Of a DNA stretch of 64,000 bases, positions 8,986-17,129 are shown one piece after another (the stretch's first letter is position 1; each line of letters opens with the position of its first letter). The notes under the pieces were generated by a model that was not told the origin of the DNA, did not search any database, and saw only the letters and a list, made by a program, of their open reading frames with translations. The stretch comes from Palsa-343 sp036269135 (lineage in GTDB: Bacteria > Acidobacteriota > Terriglobia > Terriglobales > Acidobacteriaceae): NCBI GenBank assembly GCA_036269135.1, contig DATASQ010000013.1, forward strand, positions 1 through 64,000, written 5' to 3'. Both the position numbers and the translations under genes were made by a program.

Positions 8986-10140
8986 TCACCGGGATGCGGG
9001 GGGCTGGACATTCTGCTGTGCCTGAAGGGCCCGAGCGCGATTGCGCTCGCGCGCAGCCTCTGCCGAACGTCCCGTGAGGCTGTAAGCGCGGCCGAGCACA
9101 AAATGCACCTGCGGGTCGTCAGGGGCAACTGTTGCTGCTTGTTCCAGTGGGCTCACCGCTTGCGCGGGCTGCTTCTCGGCCAGATAACACTGACCTAACT
9201 GGAAAAGCGCAGCAAGGTAGGACGGGTTCACCCTCACCGCCTCGAGAAGGTAGGGGATGGCCTGCGCGGTGTTCCCCTGCTTCTGCAGGATCAAACCCAT
9301 CATGTAACTGGAGACGGGATCGTCGGGATGGTGCTTCAGCTCTTCGCGAAACTCCGCCTCGGCGGCGGATGCCTTGTTTTCGCGCCAGTCGATGAGTCCA
9401 AGGCTCTGGTGAACCGATGGGTAGTCAGGATCGGCCGCCAGAACGGCCTGGAACTCCCGCATCGCATCCTGCTCCCTGTATTCGATGTCGTCGGCTAACC
9501 CCAGCATGAAATGGGCTTCGGGCGAATTCGGATCGACCGACATAATCCGGTTGAAGACGCTGGTAACTCCGGCGAAATCCTTCTCCCTCCAGTAAGCCTT
9601 GCCGAGAATATCGAGGGTTGGCAAGTCTTTGGGGGCTGCCTGACTGGCGCGTTCCAGGTAAGTGGCTGCCTGATGGTAGCGATCCAGTGCAAACAGATCC
9701 AGGCCGGTCAGGTCCAGCGACTGAAAGCAAGGGTCTTGCTTGGTGAATGATTCCAGCAAAGGTAGCGCCTCGGAATAGCGCTGTGCTCGAAAATAGGCGA
9801 CGGCAAGATTCCGTTCGGTGATGGGATCGTTCCTGCGCAGCCTCAGAGCCTGCTCATAAAGCTGGATCGCTTCCGATTCGCGCCCCTGGCGGGCGATGGC
9901 GATCGCCAGGTTGTTGAGGACCTCGACGGAATGCGGAGCCAGCGCCAGCGCCTGGCGGTAGGCCTTCTCCGCTGTTGGATTGTCTCCGGCCTGGAGCGCC
10001 CTGGTACCTTCCGCGATATCCCGACTAAACTCCTGGCGGACCCTGCTTCGAGAAGCGGAGACAGCCTGCGCACGGGCAGGGTGGACGCACAACACGAGGA
10101 GCAGGACCCCGCTCAGCAGGCACTCAAATCGCACGGGCAT
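8986..10140 (-). CDS. secreted TPR-repeat protein
   Basis: 384-residue protein with a signal peptide (MPVRFECLLSGVLLLVLC ending in ARAQA), then about nine tetratricopeptide repeats. Recognisable units include AYRQALALAPHSVEVLNNLAIA, LYEQALRLRRNDPITERNLAVA and YLLEAVRVNPSYLAALFQLG (each a partial unit). TPR arrays bind protein partners, and no catalytic domain is present. ATG 10140 was chosen because it begins the signal peptide; an ATG at 10221 would add 27 non-hydrophobic residues. It is divergent from TBDT 1 across a 310-bp region with regulatory features. A scaffold role for envelope or uptake complexes is plausible but unproven. Confidence 0.85.
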   Translation of the reverse strand: MPVRFECLLSGVLLLVLCVHPARAQAVSASRSRVRQEFSRDIAEGTRALQAGDNPTAEKAYRQALALAPHSVEVLNNLAIAIARQGRESEAIQLYEQALRLRRNDPITERNLAVAYFRAQRYSEALPLLESFTKQDPCFQSLDLTGLDLFALDRYHQAATYLERASQAAPKDLPTLDILGKAYWREKDFAGVTSVFNRIMSVDPNSPEAHFMLGLADDIEYREQDAMREFQAVLAADPDYPSVHQSLGLIDWRENKASAAEAEFREELKHHPDDPVSSYMMGLILQKQGNTAQAIPYLLEAVRVNPSYLAALFQLGQCYLAEKQPAQAVSPLEQAATVAPDDPQVHFVLGRAYSLTGRSAEAARERNRARALQAQQNVQPPASR

Positions 10141-10244
10141 GGATATGAATATTCGCAGGTCAGTGCGCCTTCCCGCTCCGAATACCGTCACAGCTGATCT
10201 CCCGGCAACGGGGCCGCCCAAGCGAATTCCTTATCCCATTCGCC

Positions 10245-10280
10245 ATTAACCAGCGGTACGTTAATTGACAGAGCATTAAC
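10245..10280. promoter_or_regulatory. three regularly spaced ATTAAC/GTTAAT half-sites upstream of TBDT 1
   Basis: ATTAAC (10245-10250), GTTAAT (10260-10265) and ATTAAC (10275-10280) alternate in orientation with exactly 9 bp between neighbours. They form two overlapping inverted repeats with a 15-bp period. A TTGACA (10265-10270) overlaps the middle half-site by one base and could be a -35 element, though no convincing -10 was found. The array sits about 170 bp upstream of the TBDT 1 start and about 105 bp upstream of the divergent TPR gene. Confidence 0.4.
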
Positions 10281-10450
10281 CACTGTGACACCATTCTTGC
10301 GTTCGCGTGTGAGCTCTCCAAACAGCCTCTCAGATTTTCCCTGCGGGCGGAAATGCGGGAAGCCGCTGGACCGGAGCCCACCAAAACGGACAAGGACACG
10401 CAACAAGGGAAATCGGTCGTCAATTCCAGATGCCTTTGGAGGTCGTTCAG

Positions 10451-13400
10451 GTGCAGGGAAGAAAATTACTCGTTCTCATCGTAACGTTATTCATCTCGTA
10501 TTCTGCCCTCTTACTTCATAGCCAGCAGCTCAACGCTGTTCTAAATGGAACCGTCACGGATCCCTCCGGAGCCGTCGTTCCCGATGCGACGATTACTGTA
10601 ACGCAGGAGGAGGGCACCACTGCGCCAAGGACGGTAAAGACCAGCGCGCAGGGCGCCTACAGCCTCAGCGATCTGCCCGCCGGAAACTATAACGTCACCG
10701 TTGCCGCTCCGGGTTTTCAAAAGTTCCAGGCTACGAATGTCACTCTGTATGTAGCCCAGACGCGCACGGTCAACGCAAAGCTGACCACCGGAACCGTGAG
10801 CCAGACCGTCACCGTCCAGCAGAATGCAGTCGCCCTCAACACAACAACGAGCGAGTTGTCCGGGACCATCTCGGGCACCCAGGTAACGCAGTTACAGCTG
10901 AATAACCGCAATTTCGAGCAACTCGTGACCCTGCAGCCGGGCGTGGTGAGTGCCCTGCCCGACGAGGTTGGGTTCGGCCTGAACAATACCTCTTCGGTTG
11001 CGGTTAACGGGGCGCGCGATACGGCCAATAACTGGTCGGTGGACGGCGCGGATATTAACGACAGCGGCTCGAACGCGACCCTGCTGAATGTTCCCAGTGT
11101 CGACGCGATTCAGGAGTTCACTCTGGAAAGAAGCACCTATGACGCGGGATTCGGCCGCAGCGGCGCCGGGCAGATCCTTGTCGCCACTAAATCCGGGACC
11201 AGCCATTTCCACGGCGACGCGTACGAGTTCAATCGCAATGATATTTTTAACGCCAACAGCTACTTCAATAACCAGTACAACCTGCCGCGCGCAATCGAGC
11301 GCTATAACGACTTTGGCTTCACGATTGGCGGCCCGGTCATTGTTCCGAAGGCCTACACGGACCGCAATAAGCTTTTCTTCTTCTGGTCGGAGGAATGGCG
11401 CAAGGTAACATCTCCGAATACGGTCACTCTCAACGCGCCCACGTCTGCCAACCTTGGCGGCTCCTTCAGTGGCCCCATTACCGACGCTCCCGCGGGCTGC
11501 GTCGCCTACAACGCGGCGACGAATACCAGCACTGTTTCTCCGACATGCTATAGCCAGAACGCGAAGGTTTACCTGGCCAATGTCTACGATAAGTTTCCCG
11601 CGAACGGGGCGGGAACCTACACCTTCTCCTATAGCTCGCTCAACAATACCCGTGAAGATCTGGTCCGTATTGATGCCAATCTGACGAATAAGCTGCATTT
11701 CTTCGCGCGCGCCATGCAGGATGAGACTCCGGAGAACTTTCCTCAGGGTCTCTTCGCCGGGTCGAATTTCCCGAACATCGCCGGGTCCACGGTAAACGCT
11801 CCGGGACAGAACGTGGTCGGCAACCTCACCTGGACTCTATCGCCCAAACTGGTCAATGAGGCGGAGTTTGCCTACAGTCAGGGAACCATCAGCTCCTCGT
11901 TCACTCCGGGGTCGATCGCCACATCTCCTTCGATCGCCAGCCAACTCACCAACAATACCGCATACAAGGATCCGTACGGGCGCATTCCCGGGATATCGTT
12001 CGTGGGCGGCGCGATCCAGGGCTTTGCGTATGGCAGCACGCCCTATTTCGAGCGGAACCTCGACAGGACGCTGTTCGACAATCTGACGGCGAACCTGGGA
12101 AGGCATGTGCTCCGCACAGGAGTAACCGTCTCTCAGATGTTGAAGACGGAGAACGCCTCGAGCGGCGAAGCGAATTTCGAGTTCAGCAACTTCTCAGACT
12201 TCCTTCTCGGCAATGTTTACAGCTATACCCAGGCCAGCCGTGATACTGTTCCTGATCTTCACTACTTCAACTTTGAAGCCTATGTACAGGACGACTGGCA
12301 GATCACGAGTCGACTGACTCTTAACCTGGGACTGCGCTATAGCTATTTCCCGTCGCCGGGCGACGTTCTGAATACCCTCAACAATTTCGATCCACAACTC
12401 TACAATTCCGCGGCGGCTCCGGCCATCGATCCGGTCTCCGGAAATTTTGTTGCCGGCGGGCAAGTTCCGGCCACTTATGTCAACGGTCTTATCTTCCCGA
12501 AGGGGAGCGCCTGCACGCAGGCTGCGGCCATTGCCCCGGGCATCCAGTGTTCTCCGTGGGGAGCCCATGTGAATCCGGATCCGAAAGACGACTTTGCGCC
12601 CCGGCTTGGATTCGCATGGGCACCTTTCGAGAATGGCCGGACGGCGGTACACGGCGGCTACGGCATTTTTTACGATCGGAGCCTGAACGGCATCTGGGAA
12701 CAGAATGCCTTCCAGGATCCTCCTCTTGTGCAGGTGGCCACGATCAACAACACGCAGTTCGATCATCCTTTGGCCGGGACTTCCAGTGTTTCCCTGAGCC
12801 CCAACCATATCGTTTCGACGGGCACTCCAGGTATGCCGACGGAGTCCTATATGGACTTCAATCTGTCGGTGCAGCAGCAACTGCGGCCGGATACGGTAGC
12901 TGAGATAGCTTATGTGGGATCGCTCGGCCGCCACCTTCTGGGAGAACGGGATCTCAATCAGCCGACTCTGGGTGAACGAGCAGCAAATCCCACGGCGTGG
13001 GTCACGGCAGTCGTGCCGTACCGCGGCTATTCCTGGTTTGCATCGAGGATTCCCGAATACTCCAGCAACTACCATTCCCTGCAGGCATCGCTTAATCATC
13101 GCGTTGCGAACGGTTTGACACTGGGCATCGCCTACACCTGGTCAAAAACGCTCACTAACCAGTCGAACGACCGCGACACGGAAACCTACGACACCTATAA
13201 CCCGCACCTCGATTACGGACCGGCATCGCTCAATCAGCCGCAGACCTTTGTGGCGAACTACGTTTATGACCTGCCCTTTTACCAGCACCAGAACGGTTTC
13301 GTGGGGCACACTCTGGGCGGTTGGGAGTTGTCTGGAATCACCGAGTTTGCCTCGGGGCAGTCGTTCTCGGCACTGCAGGAGGCCGATAACTTCGATTGCC

Positions 13401-13813
13401 GGACACCGGCCGGAGCGACCACAGGATGTGTTGCCGGAACCTATCCCGGCGGGATCAACATCGATCCGAGCGACATTGCCCCGCGGCCGGATGTGGTCGC
13501 TTCAATCCATAAGCCAAAGACGCAGACGCAATGGTTCAGCACCGGCTCTTTCGCCAATGCTGTTGGGCATTTTGGAGATGCCAGCAATGGCATTCTGCTG
13601 GGTCCTGGGATTGAACTCTGGGATCTTTCGTCGATCAAGAACTTTAACCTCGGAGACAGAGCCAAACTGCAGCTCCGCGGCGAGTTCTTCAATGCCTTCA
13701 ACCACACGAATTTCGACGCCGTCGGTCAACGCCTGGGTACGTCGACCTTCGGGCAGGTTACTTCAACTCACGATCCTCGGGAAATTCAGCTGGGAGGAAA
13801 GATTACCTTTTGA
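10451..13813 (+). CDS. TonB-dependent receptor 1, Oar-like with carboxypeptidase-regulatory-like domain
   Basis: Outer-membrane receptor of 1120 aa, likely importing large ligands using TonB energy. Layout: signal peptide; carboxypeptidase-regulatory-like beta-sandwich (LNGTVTDPSGAVVPDATITV, about residues 27-115); plug region (LQLNNRNFEQLVTLQPG); then a beta-barrel with alternating aromatic strands ending in ITF. I chose GTG 10451 because GGAGG (10438-10442) lies 8 nt upstream and it starts a good signal peptide; an ATG at 10430 lacks a site. The Oar-type architecture is abundant in Acidobacteria. The ligand cannot be read directly. No glycosidase is immediately adjacent; a TPR gene is divergent and a secreted RbsD-like gene is convergent. 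Confidence 0.9.
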   Translation: MQGRKLLVLIVTLFISYSALLLHSQQLNAVLNGTVTDPSGAVVPDATITVTQEEGTTAPRTVKTSAQGAYSLSDLPAGNYNVTVAAPGFQKFQATNVTLYVAQTRTVNAKLTTGTVSQTVTVQQNAVALNTTTSELSGTISGTQVTQLQLNNRNFEQLVTLQPGVVSALPDEVGFGLNNTSSVAVNGARDTANNWSVDGADINDSGSNATLLNVPSVDAIQEFTLERSTYDAGFGRSGAGQILVATKSGTSHFHGDAYEFNRNDIFNANSYFNNQYNLPRAIERYNDFGFTIGGPVIVPKAYTDRNKLFFFWSEEWRKVTSPNTVTLNAPTSANLGGSFSGPITDAPAGCVAYNAATNTSTVSPTCYSQNAKVYLANVYDKFPANGAGTYTFSYSSLNNTREDLVRIDANLTNKLHFFARAMQDETPENFPQGLFAGSNFPNIAGSTVNAPGQNVVGNLTWTLSPKLVNEAEFAYSQGTISSSFTPGSIATSPSIASQLTNNTAYKDPYGRIPGISFVGGAIQGFAYGSTPYFERNLDRTLFDNLTANLGRHVLRTGVTVSQMLKTENASSGEANFEFSNFSDFLLGNVYSYTQASRDTVPDLHYFNFEAYVQDDWQITSRLTLNLGLRYSYFPSPGDVLNTLNNFDPQLYNSAAAPAIDPVSGNFVAGGQVPATYVNGLIFPKGSACTQAAAIAPGIQCSPWGAHVNPDPKDDFAPRLGFAWAPFENGRTAVHGGYGIFYDRSLNGIWEQNAFQDPPLVQVATINNTQFDHPLAGTSSVSLSPNHIVSTGTPGMPTESYMDFNLSVQQQLRPDTVAEIAYVGSLGRHLLGERDLNQPTLGERAANPTAWVTAVVPYRGYSWFASRIPEYSSNYHSLQASLNHRVANGLTLGIAYTWSKTLTNQSNDRDTETYDTYNPHLDYGPASLNQPQTFVANYVYDLPFYQHQNGFVGHTLGGWELSGITEFASGQSFSALQEADNFDCRTPAGATTGCVAGTYPGGINIDPSDIAPRPDVVASIHKPKTQTQWFSTGSFANAVGHFGDASNGILLGPGIELWDLSSIKNFNLGDRAKLQLRGEFFNAFNHTNFDAVGQRLGTSTFGQVTSTHDPREIQLGGKITF

Positions 13814-13826
13814 TTTCCCGGGGGTG

Positions 13827-13852
13827 GCGGCGGTGGAATCAATCACCGCCGC
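13827..13852. terminator. hairpin after TBDT 1
   Basis: GCGGCGGTG (13827-13835) pairs perfectly with CACCGCCGC (13844-13852) around an 8-nt loop, starting 13 bp after the TBDT 1 stop. No T-tract follows, so it may be a 3'-end stabilising hairpin or weak terminator in this convergent region. Confidence 0.4.
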
Positions 13853-13945
13853 GCTCTGACAAAGCTGCCGTCTTCGTTACAGGGTCGCGGAAGCCCATGG
13901 CTGCACAACTTGCTTCGCTCCTCGTTCAGAGTGCGTCTGCCGCGT

Positions 13946-14533
13946 TCAGTTCGATGCCGCAGGAGCATGCTGCATCGCCGCGCGCAGGCGAGCCTCTGCC
14001 TCATCGCTCCAGTATTTGCAGTTAAGTTGCAGAAATACGGATGTGTACGGGATTGTCTCGGTGGTTTTCAGGATGAGCACCGCATAGCTTCTGCTGATGT
14101 CGTCGACCTTCTGCAGGAGTTGCGCGTGAGGAAGCTGAGTTACCGGCCGGGTTCCGAGGATGGCTTTCAAGTCATTTCGGTATCGTGAGACTCCCGGCGC
14201 ATCCCGCTCGGGAACAAAGGGAAGCTCGGCGTCCATGAAAACCACCGGGCGCACATGGATGGAATGGCCGATGGCCCTCAGGACAGCCTGGAGCACCTCC
14301 GGTTGCGAAGCGCCCGTTTCGATCGTCTCAATCCCCGGCGAATTCTGCAGAGGATAGGCGGAATCGACAACCAGGATCCAGTTGCGGTGTCCAAGAAGAG
14401 GCAGCGCCTGGCTGAGCTTTGCCTGCCAGGCGGCGGGTCTGTCCAGCGGCTTTTCTGCGCGGGCACAACAGACGCAGGCGAAGGCGATGGCCATCGCCAA
14501 AGCCACCACCCGCGGTACACGGTTCTTGCTCAT
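13946..14533 (-). CDS. secreted RbsD/FucU-like protein
   Basis: 195-residue protein with a signal peptide (MSKNRVPRVVALAMAIAFAC, cleaved near ARA). The mature part resembles the RbsD/FucU sugar-mutarotase fold. LPLLGHRNWILVVDSAYP corresponds to the RbsD N-terminal strand with its catalytic-type His, and TTETIPYTSVFLQ corresponds to the C-terminal TGE-PYAN segment. Cytosolic RbsD/FucU enzymes (about 140 aa) interconvert pyranose and furanose or anomeric forms of ribose and fucose. ATG 14533 was chosen because AGGAGG lies about 7 nt upstream. It is the last member of a same-strand set (TPR, phosphatase-like, unknown) but 152 bp from its neighbour. Export is unusual for this fold, and the substrate is unknown. 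Confidence 0.65.
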   Translation of the reverse strand: MSKNRVPRVVALAMAIAFACVCCARAEKPLDRPAAWQAKLSQALPLLGHRNWILVVDSAYPLQNSPGIETIETGASQPEVLQAVLRAIGHSIHVRPVVFMDAELPFVPERDAPGVSRYRNDLKAILGTRPVTQLPHAQLLQKVDDISRSYAVLILKTTETIPYTSVFLQLNCKYWSDEAEARLRAAMQHAPAASN

Positions 14534-14685
14534 CGAAAGCCTCCTGCAAAGTGCGCGGACTCCAATGGTAGCCCACGGCGAAGAGTCGCCGCATTGGCAG
14601 TAACTCCCTGTCGATGGACACTGTAAACCCGGGCCGCAGGAGTCATCGCGCTGTCCCCTCGACAATGCCGAAGGGGAATCCTGCG

Positions 14686-15894
14686 CTAGCCTGTCGCGAC
14701 GGTCAGCAGTTTCTCGAGCGTCAGGACTGAATCGGATTGAACTCCGCGCGGCAGAGCAGGACTGATAGCTATGGCCTGGTTATGATCCTCGAACCAGGCG
14801 ACGAATGCGGACTGCTCATATCCGGGCAGGCGCTGCTGGTTGACCCAGTGATACCAGGCAGCCATGTCGGCATCGACCAACGAACCTTCGGGGTCGAGTG
14901 TCGGGATCGCGGTTTCTCCAGAGAGCAGTTCGTTCATCGGACGCTGTCGCTGCCGCGGTGCAAAGCGCGCCAGCACCGTCAGGGGCTGGGCCCGACGAAG
15001 AACTTCCCGGGTGCACCACTGGGCGAAGGTGGTGCTGAAGATTTGAGTTCCGGAGCCTTCGGTGAACAGGCTCACCTGAAAGCGCGCCAGGACGGGGTCG
15101 GTCGAAGTGCTCATGCCGAGCTGGTCGGGCGTGAGCTGCGCTAACCAGGTGCGTAACTCTTCGGGTCCCATCCCGGGGCGCTGAATCTGTTTCTGCATTT
15201 TTCCCAGAAGCCCGGCGCGCAGGGGGTCGAGGCCGGTCCAGGAAACGCCGGTTAATGCGGGATCGCACTTCGCGGCGGCGCCCCCATCGATATACCAGTG
15301 CGCGTAGGGCTCGGGATGGGATTGGGCGCGCATGCCTGCGGCATCGAGGAGCATACTAAGGCCGTTTTCCGGATTCACCTGCGTGAACCATGTGCCGTGA
15401 GGGCGCAGATTGCGGAAGAGCGGCTGGTTCCAGGAGGGAACATCCTTGCCGATGATGGCAATGCCAAGGCGGCGCATGGGCGGCGCTTCGGGCGGAGTCG
15501 CGCTCTGCAGCCGAGCCGCATAGTCAGTGGCAGCCGCACGGAAAGCATCGAGCTGATGACTGCTCCAGAGCCAGGCAGATTGCTTTTCAAGAAACTGCGC
15601 AGGATGACCAACCCAGTCGAATTTCTCCAGATCGCGCGGGACGGAGATCTGTGCGAAGCCGTGAAACCAGGCGGAACGCTGGTGTTCATCGAGAGCGGCA
15701 AGCACAGTTAGCTGTTTCTCAGCGGCGGACCGCTCGAGCGGAAAGGAAAAGTCGAAGGTGATGATCTCGCGCAGCACGGAGGGGAGCAGGCTCAGGGGAA
15801 GCTGGCGGAGCATGTCCAGGTGCGCAGTCGCCAGGGCGCGCGCCTGGGGCAGCCAGGAGGCGAAATCTGCGGGTGTGAGGTCGCGGGGCTGCAT
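14686..15894 (-). CDS. uncharacterised protein paired with a Tat-exported phosphatase-like protein
   Basis: 402-residue protein I do not recognise. It has no signal peptide or transmembrane segment. It is rich in Trp and Leu, with a central stretch around PMRRLGIAIIGKDVPSW and HGTWFTQVNPENGLSM and a GTQIFSTTFAQW segment. Its start is only 3 bp after the upstream phosphatase-superfamily gene's stop, indicating an operon and possibly translational coupling. This tight pairing suggests a partner, chaperone or accessory role for that exported protein. No catalytic signature was found. Confidence 0.75.
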   Translation of the reverse strand: MQPRDLTPADFASWLPQARALATAHLDMLRQLPLSLLPSVLREIITFDFSFPLERSAAEKQLTVLAALDEHQRSAWFHGFAQISVPRDLEKFDWVGHPAQFLEKQSAWLWSSHQLDAFRAAATDYAARLQSATPPEAPPMRRLGIAIIGKDVPSWNQPLFRNLRPHGTWFTQVNPENGLSMLLDAAGMRAQSHPEPYAHWYIDGGAAAKCDPALTGVSWTGLDPLRAGLLGKMQKQIQRPGMGPEELRTWLAQLTPDQLGMSTSTDPVLARFQVSLFTEGSGTQIFSTTFAQWCTREVLRRAQPLTVLARFAPRQRQRPMNELLSGETAIPTLDPEGSLVDADMAAWYHWVNQQRLPGYEQSAFVAWFEDHNQAIAISPALPRGVQSDSVLTLEKLLTVATG

Positions 15895-15897
15895 GGA

Positions 15898-17091
15898 TCA
15901 AAGAAGCTCCGGAATCGGCTTGCCCACGCTTTGCGCGGGCGAGAAGCCCATGATGGCGCCGAGGCTGGGCACGAGATCAATGGACTGCAGCGGGTCATCG
16001 CAGACGACACCCGCACGAACGCCGGCTCCGAGAACCATCATCCAGGTGGTGCGGCTGGCGACATCGCCGGTGCGGTGATGCTGAAAGCCGTTGCCACCGG
16101 AGTCGTAGTCCGCATCACGCCCGAAATCCGGCAGGATGAACATGGTGGTATTGCCGGCATACTCGGGATTCGCCTGGACAGCCTGCCACATTTCCGCGCA
16201 CAGGCGATCGGTGCGGCGAATGCCTTCGACATAGAGGGAATAAGCGCCGGAATGAGCGACGTCAATGTCATGCATCGTGATCCACAGCAGGCTGGGGGCT
16301 TCCTGCTGCATGAGACGTTTCGCAATATAGACCGAAAGCTCGTCCGGACTGGAGAGGGTTCGGGCGTGGGCGGTGAAATCGGAAACGGAGAGCCGCAGGA
16401 TCTTATCCAGCTGCCGGAGCTCAAACTCGCCGCCGCCGAGTTGCGGCGCATAGAGGGGGCTCTCGTAGTTGTCGCGCAACAGGTGACCGAGATCCGCTCC
16501 GTCGGGACGGGCCGCCGCCAGCAGATGCTTGGGCAGAATAACCGAGGCGCCGTCTCCATAGGAACGGCATGCACTTTCGCCAATGCGGTTGAATCCGTTG
16601 CTGGGAGCGACTACAAAGGTGTCGCTCGCCGGACGCCTGAGATCGTGGCGGAAATACTCAAAGATCGTCGGGTGCTGCGGAGGAACCGCGGCGAAATTGT
16701 TGAGCGTCTCATAAACGCCGGTGGCCAGGCTGGCCGTGGCGACATAGTGCCCAAGAATGCCGCTGTTGACGACGTGCACGAAGAAGCTGGATTGGGGGAT
16801 CAGCTCGCGCATCAGGTGCGGTATGTTTTCCTGGCCTTCGGGGGCAAAGGTCTCCTGATCGCGCGCGCCTCCGCCGAAGGTGATGACAATCACCTTGCGT
16901 TTTTTGCGCACGGTTTCTCCATGGAGGAAAGGGCTCGCCCCCATGAGGGCAGAGCCCATGGCCAGGCCGGCAGCGCCGCGGAGAAAATCGCGGCGGCTCC
17001 GGCTCAGGGCCCGCGCAGTGTTCCACGCACGGCTCGCATCGGCCTGCGAACCTTCGGATTCCCGTCGTGCGCTGAATGCGGTCCCAGTCAT
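15898..17091 (-). CDS. Tat-exported alkaline-phosphatase-superfamily (sulfatase/DUF1501-like) protein
   Basis: 397-residue protein with a twin-arginine signal (SRRDFLRGAAG, arginines at 33-34) after a long N-region. It is probably exported folded with metals bound. The mature domain resembles the alkaline phosphatase superfamily: KVIVITFGGG at the start of the core, MHDIDVAHSG, LPDFGRDAD and GFQHHRTGD, which supply plausible metal-binding Asp and His residues. The usual nucleophile Ser/Thr or Cys position is not obvious, since FGGGARDQETF replaces it, with Thr as the candidate. It lies between a secreted TPR gene (38 bp upstream) and the unknown 14686 gene (3 bp downstream). The substrate could be a phosphate or sulfate ester; this is not determined. 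Confidence 0.75.
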   Translation of the reverse strand: MTGTAFSARRESEGSQADASRAWNTARALSRSRRDFLRGAAGLAMGSALMGASPFLHGETVRKKRKVIVITFGGGARDQETFAPEGQENIPHLMRELIPQSSFFVHVVNSGILGHYVATASLATGVYETLNNFAAVPPQHPTIFEYFRHDLRRPASDTFVVAPSNGFNRIGESACRSYGDGASVILPKHLLAAARPDGADLGHLLRDNYESPLYAPQLGGGEFELRQLDKILRLSVSDFTAHARTLSSPDELSVYIAKRLMQQEAPSLLWITMHDIDVAHSGAYSLYVEGIRRTDRLCAEMWQAVQANPEYAGNTTMFILPDFGRDADYDSGGNGFQHHRTGDVASRTTWMMVLGAGVRAGVVCDDPLQSIDLVPSLGAIMGFSPAQSVGKPIPELL

Positions 17092-17129
17092 GATCTGATA
17101 TTCACGGGCGAAGGCGGCCTGTGTACTTC

